Below are positions 58,838-64,000 of a stretch of DNA of 64,000 bases, in pieces; the first letter of the stretch is position 1; every line of letters begins with the position of its first letter. The translations under genes and the position numbers were made by a program. Below the pieces are notes generated by a model. The model was given only the letters and a program-made list of their open reading frames with translations. It was not told the origin of the DNA and did no database searches. Location of the stretch: contig NZ_JAUUDS010000009.1 of assembly GCF_030678875.1 (NCBI RefSeq), forward strand, positions 1 through 64,000, written 5' to 3'. This DNA is from Sphingomonas aurea (lineage in GTDB: Bacteria; Pseudomonadota; Alphaproteobacteria; Sphingomonadales; Sphingomonadaceae).

Positions 58838-59038
58838 CTACCCGCGCATCGCCTTCAGCCGCGCGGGCAGTTGCGCACGGATCGCGCGCTTCTCGTCGGC
58901 GGGGCGGGCGCCCCAGCCCGCGATCTCGTCGATCGTGCGCGCGCAGCCGCGGCACCAGCCGGTAGCGGGGTCGACCTCGCAGATGTTGACGCAGGGGCTC
59001 GCCGTGTCGGCGGGCTCGACCTGGACATATTCGATCAC
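58838..59038 (-). CDS. DUF1289 family small Cys-rich protein
   Basis: 66 residues. Pattern SPCVNICEVDPATGWCRGCARTIDEI with four Cys, typical of DUF1289, possibly a metal-binding site. The function is unknown. Its start overlaps the DEAD-box helicase stop (ATGA), so it is the downstream gene of a two-gene operon. Confidence 0.88.
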   Translation of the reverse strand: MIEYVQVEPADTASPCVNICEVDPATGWCRGCARTIDEIAGWGARPADEKRAIRAQLPARLKAMRG

Positions 59039-60408
59039 GGCTGGATGACGAGCTTCACGGTCAGGAAGTCGGGGATCGGGCCGTTCCAGCCCTCGTCCGG
59101 GCCGTCCTGCGGCACGTCGCGGCGGGGGCGGCGGTCGTCGCGCGGCGGACGTGCCTCCTCGCGGCGGGCTGCCTCCTCGCGGCGGGGCACGGGCTGCGCG
59201 GCAGGCGCCTCGGCGCGGGCGGGACGACGGTCGCGCCGTTCGCGACGGGGGCGCTGCTCGGGCTCGGCCGCGTCCGCAGCGGGCGTGGGCGCCGCCTCGA
59301 GCCGGGGGATCTTCTGGCCGGTCAGCTTCTCGATATTGTCGATATTCTCGACATCGTCGGGAGCGACGAAGGTATAGGCGGTGCCGGTCGCGCCCGCCCG
59401 GCCGGTCCGGCCGATCCGGTGGACATAGTCGTCCGGGTGCCAGGGCGCGTCGAAGTTGAAGACGTGGCTGACGCCCTTGATGTCCAGCCCGCGCGCCGCA
59501 ACGTCGGAGGCGACCAGAATGGTCACGTCGCCACGCTTGAACAGGTCCAGCTCGGCCAGGCGCTGCGGCTGTTCCATGTCGCCATGGATCTCGCCCGACT
59601 TGAACCCGTGGCTCTTCAGCGACTTGTTCAGCTCGCGCACCGTCGTCTTGCGGTTGCAGAAGATGATCGCGTTGGTCACCTCGGGCTGGGCAAGCAGCTG
59701 CCGCAGCCGATCACGCTTCTCGAACGCCGATGCCTTTACCGGCACCAGCCACTGGGTGATGTTGGTGTTGGTCGAGGCGGGGCGCGCGACCTCGATCTGC
59801 TTGGGATTGTCGAGGAACTTGTCGGCCAGCTTCTTGATCGGCGGCGGCATCGTCGCCGAGAACAGCAGGGTCTGGCGCTGCTTGGGCAGCTTGGTGCAGA
59901 TCTCCTCGATATCGGGGATGAACCCCATGTCGAGCATCCGGTCCGCCTCGTCGATCACCAGCAGCGAGCAGCCGGTGAGCAGGATATTGCCGCGCCCGAA
60001 CAGGTCCATCAGCCGGCCCGGCGTCGCGATCAGGACGTCGACGCCCTTTTCCAGCGCCTTGATCTGGTCGCCCATCGACACGCCGCCGATCAGGAGGGCC
60101 ATCGAGAGCTTGTGCCGCTTGCCGTACTTCTCGAAATTCTCGGCGACCTGCGCGGCGAGTTCGCGCGTCGGCTCAAGGATCAGGCTGCGCGGCATGCGTG
60201 CGCGGCTGCGCCCGTGCGCCAGGATGTCGATCATCGGCAGCACGAAGCTGGCGGTCTTGCCCGTCCCCGTCTGGGCGATGCCGATGATGTCGCGCATCAT
60301 CAGCACCGGCGGGATCGCGGCGGCCTGGATCGGCGTCGGCTCGGTATAGCCAGCGTCGGTGACCGCCTGCAGGAGTTCGTCGGAAAGGCCGAGATCGGCG
60401 AAGGGCAT
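59035..60408 (-). CDS. DEAD-box RNA helicase (RhlE-like)
   Basis: ATP-dependent RNA helicase, 457 residues. Q motif PTPIQ, motif I AQTGTGKT, Ia PTRELA, II DEAD, III SAT, V DVAARGLDI and VI HRIGRTGR. The C-terminal 80 residues are basic and low-complexity (RRERRDRRPAR), probably an RNA-binding tail. RhlE is favoured by the overall motif pattern; CsdA or DbpA accessory domains are lacking. Works in RNA remodelling, with RNase E at the start of the window as a possible partner. Confidence 0.93.
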   Translation of the reverse strand: MPFADLGLSDELLQAVTDAGYTEPTPIQAAAIPPVLMMRDIIGIAQTGTGKTASFVLPMIDILAHGRSRARMPRSLILEPTRELAAQVAENFEKYGKRHKLSMALLIGGVSMGDQIKALEKGVDVLIATPGRLMDLFGRGNILLTGCSLLVIDEADRMLDMGFIPDIEEICTKLPKQRQTLLFSATMPPPIKKLADKFLDNPKQIEVARPASTNTNITQWLVPVKASAFEKRDRLRQLLAQPEVTNAIIFCNRKTTVRELNKSLKSHGFKSGEIHGDMEQPQRLAELDLFKRGDVTILVASDVAARGLDIKGVSHVFNFDAPWHPDDYVHRIGRTGRAGATGTAYTFVAPDDVENIDNIEKLTGQKIPRLEAAPTPAADAAEPEQRPRRERRDRRPARAEAPAAQPVPRREEAARREEARPPRDDRRPRRDVPQDGPDEGWNGPIPDFLTVKLVIQP

Positions 60409-60544
60409 GCAGTTGTCCGAAAACGAGGCGCACCCATGCGCGCGCGGGCTCTCCGGCGCTTGCCCATGAGGGGCGAAAAGTCAAGCGATCACGCCTACGC
60501 AATCACCTCAACTCCCCTCTCCGGAAAGGAACGGGCCCGGTACA

Positions 60545-62431
60545 TCAATACGCCAGCGCACACCCGTCGGCGCGCATCTCGCTGGCGGCGGCGTAGACGC
60601 GGGTGGCGCCGTCCATGCGGTGCTCGACGCACTCGTACCTGCCGAAACCGCCGTCCGGGTCGCCGATCGTCCAGCCGATCTCCGCCAGCTGCCGGCGCGT
60701 CGCCATCGGCACGCCGCTCTCCAGCCGAAGCAGACCAGTGGCGCCCAAGCCCGGCGAGTCCTCGCCCATCGACTGCGACGATCCCTCATGGTGCCAGCGC
60801 GGCGCGTCGCCGGCGGACTGGATCTCCAGCCCGTAATCGACGCGGTTGACGATGATCTGGGTCTGCCCCTGCGGCTGCATGTCGCCGCCCATCACGCCGA
60901 AGCTCATCCACGGATCGGCCCCGCGCGTCGCGAAACCGGGGATGATCGTCTGGAACGGGCGCTTGCCCGGCGCATAGATGTTGGGATGGCCGTCCTTCAG
61001 GCTGAACAGCTGGCCGCGATCCTGGAACATGAAGCCCAGCCCGTCTGCGACCAGCCCCGATCCCATGCCGCGGAAGTTCGACTGGATCATCGACACCATC
61101 ATCCCATCGGCGTCGGCGCAGGAGAAATAGGTGGTGTCGCCCTTCGACGGGGCCTGCCCCGGATGGACCGGGGTCAGGATGCGGTCGGGCCGGATCAGCT
61201 TCGCGCGCTGGGCGGCATAGTCCTTCGACACCAGCCACTCGACCGGCACCTTTGCGAAATGCGAGTCGGCATAGTAGCGGGCGCGATCCTCGTACGCGAG
61301 GCGCTTGGCCTCCGCCTGGAGGTGGATCGAGCGGGCGGACTGGAAGCCGGCGGCACCCAGGTCGAAATGCTCGAGGATGTTGAGCATCTGGAGCGTCGCG
61401 ATGCCCTGCGTATTGGCGCCAAGCGCGTGGACGGTGGTTCCGCGATAGTCGGTGCGGTTCGGCTCGATCCACTCCGACCGGTGTGCGGCCAGATCCTCGC
61501 GGCGCAGCCAGCCGCCGATCTTCTTGAAATAGCGGTCGATCGTGGCGGCGATCTCGCCGGTGTAGAAGGCGTCGCGCCCACCCGCGGCGATGGCGCGATA
61601 GGTGCGCGCGAGGTCGGGGTTGCGGAATACCTGCCCTGCCTGCGGCCCCTTGCCATCGGCCATGCCCCAGGTGCGGATGGCGTTGGCGGTTTCCTCGACG
61701 CCGTTGCCGGGCCGGGCGAAGGCGGCCATGCTGCGGCGGATGTAATAGGCGATCATGTCGGGCACCGGCGTCCCCGCCTCGGCCATCGCGATCGCCGGCT
61801 CGAACAGCGTCGCCCAGGGCAGCTTGCCGTAGCGCTTGTGCATCGTCCACCAGCCGTCGACCGCGCCCGGCACCGACACGGTGACCGCGCCGAGCGGCGG
61901 CAGCGCGCCGTTCTTCGCCCGCGCCCGCACCGTCTCCAGCGACAGACCGCGGGGGCTCGCGCCCGAGCCGGCGAGGCCGACAACCTTGCGCGCCTTGGGG
62001 TCCCAGATCATCGCGTAGACGTCGCCGCCGATGCCGCTGCTCGTCGGCTCCAGCAGGCCGAGGCACGCGTTGATCGCGATCGCCGCATCGACCGCGGAGC
62101 CGCCGCGGCGGAGGATGTCGATGCCCGCCTGCGTCGCCAGCGGGTGCGCGGTGCCGGCGGCGCCGTTCAGGCCGTAGACCGCGGTGCGCGAGGCGAAGCT
62201 GGCGCCGACCGGGCGGTCGCCGGCATGGACGTCGGGACGGATGAAGCGGTCGGCGCCGGGTGCCCAGCGGCCGGGCAGCGGGGCCTCCGTCGCGGTGGCG
62301 GGCTGCGGCGCGCCGCCCTGGCCGGGGCCGGCGGTGCCGCGCTCGGGTGCCGTCGTGCCCTGCTGCGCGGCGGCGAGCGAGGGTGCGAGGGCGGCGGCGG
62401 GCAGGCTGGCGAGGAAGGTGCGGCGGCGCAT
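60545..62431 (-). CDS. ggt: Gamma-glutamyltransferase
   Basis: Self-cleaving N-terminal-nucleophile hydrolase that transfers or hydrolyses gamma-glutamyl groups of glutathione. 628 residues from ATG at 62431, whose MRRRTFLASLPAAAL is a Tat-like signal, so it is exported. GGT features: PTSSGIGGD, the processing site with catalytic Thr in GDTTYFSC near residue 431, and FRGMGSG, GVMGGDMQPQG. The long + strand open frame across it is antisense. A degraded family A fragment lies upstream. Confidence 0.93.
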   Translation of the reverse strand: MRRRTFLASLPAAALAPSLAAAQQGTTAPERGTAGPGQGGAPQPATATEAPLPGRWAPGADRFIRPDVHAGDRPVGASFASRTAVYGLNGAAGTAHPLATQAGIDILRRGGSAVDAAIAINACLGLLEPTSSGIGGDVYAMIWDPKARKVVGLAGSGASPRGLSLETVRARAKNGALPPLGAVTVSVPGAVDGWWTMHKRYGKLPWATLFEPAIAMAEAGTPVPDMIAYYIRRSMAAFARPGNGVEETANAIRTWGMADGKGPQAGQVFRNPDLARTYRAIAAGGRDAFYTGEIAATIDRYFKKIGGWLRREDLAAHRSEWIEPNRTDYRGTTVHALGANTQGIATLQMLNILEHFDLGAAGFQSARSIHLQAEAKRLAYEDRARYYADSHFAKVPVEWLVSKDYAAQRAKLIRPDRILTPVHPGQAPSKGDTTYFSCADADGMMVSMIQSNFRGMGSGLVADGLGFMFQDRGQLFSLKDGHPNIYAPGKRPFQTIIPGFATRGADPWMSFGVMGGDMQPQGQTQIIVNRVDYGLEIQSAGDAPRWHHEGSSQSMGEDSPGLGATGLLRLESGVPMATRRQLAEIGWTIGDPDGGFGRYECVEHRMDGATRVYAAASEMRADGCALAY

Positions 62432-62616
62432 GGGCTTGGTTCTCCGGAGATGCGCCATAGTCGCGGCAAAGCGGGCGGGCGGCAAGCGTCTGGCGGGGAG
62501 CGGTTTTTGCGAGGCGCCTGTACCCCGGCGAAGGCCGGCTCCGTTTTCACGCCGCGCTTTTCCCGTGCGTCCCCCGTTGCTTCGGCTACAGTCCGCGCCA
62601 GACCAAGGGGATATTC

Positions 62617-64000
62617 ATGATCGCTCGCACGGCCACGGCCATCGCACTCTGCCTCTACGCCACTGCCACGACCGCGCAGGTCACGCCGCCGGTCGACAAG
62701 CCGGTCGAGCAGACCCAGGCGCCGGAGAACGAGGCGACCCAGCCGCAGCCCGACGTCGGCTCGCCACTGCCCCCGACCGCGCCGCCCGCCACGCCACCCA
62801 CGACGCCCTCTGCCCCCGCCGCCACGCCGACTGCCGCAGCCAAGCCGCCGAAATGGGACGTGTCGGCACCGCCGGGCATGCGCACGCGCGAGATCCGGAT
62901 CGACACGGACGAGGGCAGCTGGATGAACGTCGACGTCTCGCCGGACGGGCGGATGCTGGCGTTCGACCTGCTCGGCGACATCTACACCATGCCCGTAGCC
63001 GGCGGCACGCCGACACGGATCGCGGAGGGGCTGCCCTACGAGCATCAGCCGCGCTTCTCTCCGGATGGCAGGCGGATCGCCTTCACCAGTGATCGGGGCG
63101 GCGGCGACAATATCTGGGTGATGAACGCCGACGGCAGCGACAAAAGGCAGGTGACCAAGGAGGATTTCCGCCTGCTCAACCAGCCGAGCTGGAGCCCGGA
63201 CGGCCGCTTCATCGCCGCCAAGAAGCACTTCACCACCGGCCGCAGCCTGGGGACGGGCGAGGTGTGGCTGTATCACGTCACCGGCGGCGACGGCGTCCAG
63301 CTGGTCAAGCGCGCCAGCGAGCAGCTGCAGAAGGAGCTGGGCGAGCCGATCTACGCGCCGGACGGCAAGAGCATCTTCTATACCCGCAACGTCACGCCCG
63401 GCCCGATCTTCGAATATGCGCAGAACTCGCGCACCGACCTGTTCGATATCGAGCGGTACGACATGGAGTCCGGCGAGGTGGAGACGGCGGTCACCGGCGT
63501 CGGCGGATCGGTGCGGCCGACCCCCTCGCGCGACGGCAAGCGCATCGCCTTCGTCCGGCGCGAGGCGAACAAGACCAAGTTGTGGGTCAAGGATTTCGCC
63601 ACCGGTGTCGAGCGGGTCGTCTATGACGATCTCGACCGCGACGTGCAGGAAACCTGGGCGATCACCGGCGTCTATCCCGACATGGCCTGGACCGGTGACG
63701 ACAAGGCGATCGTGTTCTGGGCGGGCGGCAAGCTGCGCCGGGTCGGCGCGGACGGGTCGGGCGCGGCGGTGATCCCGTTCCGCGTCGCCGACACCCGCGT
63801 GGTGATCGACGCGACGCACCCGGCAGTCGAGGTCGCGCCGGCCACGGTGGTGACGAAGATGCCGCGCTGGGCAAGCGTGTCGCCCGACGGCCGGCAGGTG
63901 GTGTTCGAGACGCTGGGCAAATTGTGGGTCAAGCCGATGGCGGGCGGCACCGCACGGCGGCTGACCCGCGGGACCGACGAGATGGAATTGTGGCCGAGCT
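62617..64000 (+). CDS. Amidohydrolase-family protein with TolB-like propeller, 3' end outside window
   Basis: About 461 residues are visible. A signal peptide (IARTATAIALCLYATATTAQ) is followed by a Pro/Thr/Ala linker and then beta-propeller repeats of the TolB/PD40 kind (VSPDGRMLAFDLLG, FSPDGRRIAFTSDRGGGDNI, WSPDGRFIAAKKHF, VSPDGRQVVFETLG). In sphingomonads this N-terminus usually precedes an amidohydrolase domain, which would lie beyond the right edge, so the enzyme name is inferred. It diverges from ggt with 185 bases between. Confidence 0.8.
   Translation, partial: MIARTATAIALCLYATATTAQVTPPVDKPVEQTQAPENEATQPQPDVGSPLPPTAPPATPPTTPSAPAATPTAAAKPPKWDVSAPPGMRTREIRIDTDEGSWMNVDVSPDGRMLAFDLLGDIYTMPVAGGTPTRIAEGLPYEHQPRFSPDGRRIAFTSDRGGGDNIWVMNADGSDKRQVTKEDFRLLNQPSWSPDGRFIAAKKHFTTGRSLGTGEVWLYHVTGGDGVQLVKRASEQLQKELGEPIYAPDGKSIFYTRNVTPGPIFEYAQNSRTDLFDIERYDMESGEVETAVTGVGGSVRPTPSRDGKRIAFVRREANKTKLWVKDFATGVERVVYDDLDRDVQETWAITGVYPDMAWTGDDKAIVFWAGGKLRRVGADGSGAAVIPFRVADTRVVIDATHPAVEVAPATVVTKMPRWASVSPDGRQVVFETLGKLWVKPMAGGTARRLTRGTDEMELWPS

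Noticed and set aside
60620..62620. A 666-codon plus-strand open frame
   Set aside because: Fully antisense to gamma-glutamyltransferase, Arg/Ala/Gly-rich with no domain pattern.

Overview
This window is high-GC chromosomal DNA from an alphaproteobacterium, most likely Sphingomonas or a close relative. The clues are a PEPxxWA-type CTERM protein, a PrsK/PrsR-type regulator pair, a CtrA-like TTAA-N7-TTAA site, the UbiK/YbjN/ProC cluster, and many short palindromic intergenic repeats of a kind common in that group. Genes are dense, often overlap by ATGA, and lie in short operons on both strands. No plasmid or phage structural genes, rRNA or CRISPR-Cas genes were seen.

1-9.8 kb: the 5' part of rne (RNase E) diverges from a cell-wall amidase and PBP1A pair. 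These are followed by prfB, a lipoprotein-like methyltransferase and thyA. 9.8-15.9 kb: an M48 protease and a DsbA-like thioredoxin overlap an ABC exporter ATPase, whose permease lies beyond an inserted repeat. A MAPEG protein then converges on a CPBP protease and glpX. 16-21.4 kb: repeats, dapD with a HAD phosphatase, a lipidated S8 autotransporter protease and a luciferase-like monooxygenase. 21.4-36.9 kb: a two-component system, a PEPxxWA-CTERM protein with a candidate CtrA promoter, a PepSY-like protein, an ABC-F ATPase, a DUF815 ATPase, prsR-prsK, a mannose-1-phosphate guanylyltransferase, a large hybrid histidine kinase, an SGNH-like protein and a hydroxypyruvate isomerase-like protein.

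37.1-46.1 kb appears to be a genomic island at a tRNA-Gln(TTG) gene. The last 17 nt of the tRNA, including CCA, recur as a direct repeat at 37090-37106. Between the copies lie a 5'-truncated AAA+ ATPase, a TonB-dependent receptor, a DUF885 protein, about 1.2 kb of degenerate sequence, a serine recombinase and a lower-GC orphan P-loop ATPase with an eight-copy 10-bp repeat upstream. No tyrosine integrase was found, so the element looks decayed or mobilised in trans.

46.2-64 kb is conserved backbone: ilvE, a MarR regulator, proC, ybjN, ubiK, tspO and tlyA. Next come an unrecognised 785-residue exported protein with a Nudix hydrolase, an aldo-keto reductase diverging from galT-galK and a 3-methyladenine glycosylase, and a second Nudix protein. 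The window ends with a MITE-like inverted repeat, a DUF1289 protein with a DEAD-box helicase, a gamma-glutamyltransferase and the start of a TolB-like amidohydrolase.

The most interesting parts are the tRNA-Gln island with its orphan ATPase, the CtrA-like site at the CTERM gene, the 11-bp inverted repeat between prsK and the mannose-1-phosphate guanylyltransferase, and the way repeat elements have become part of gene starts.
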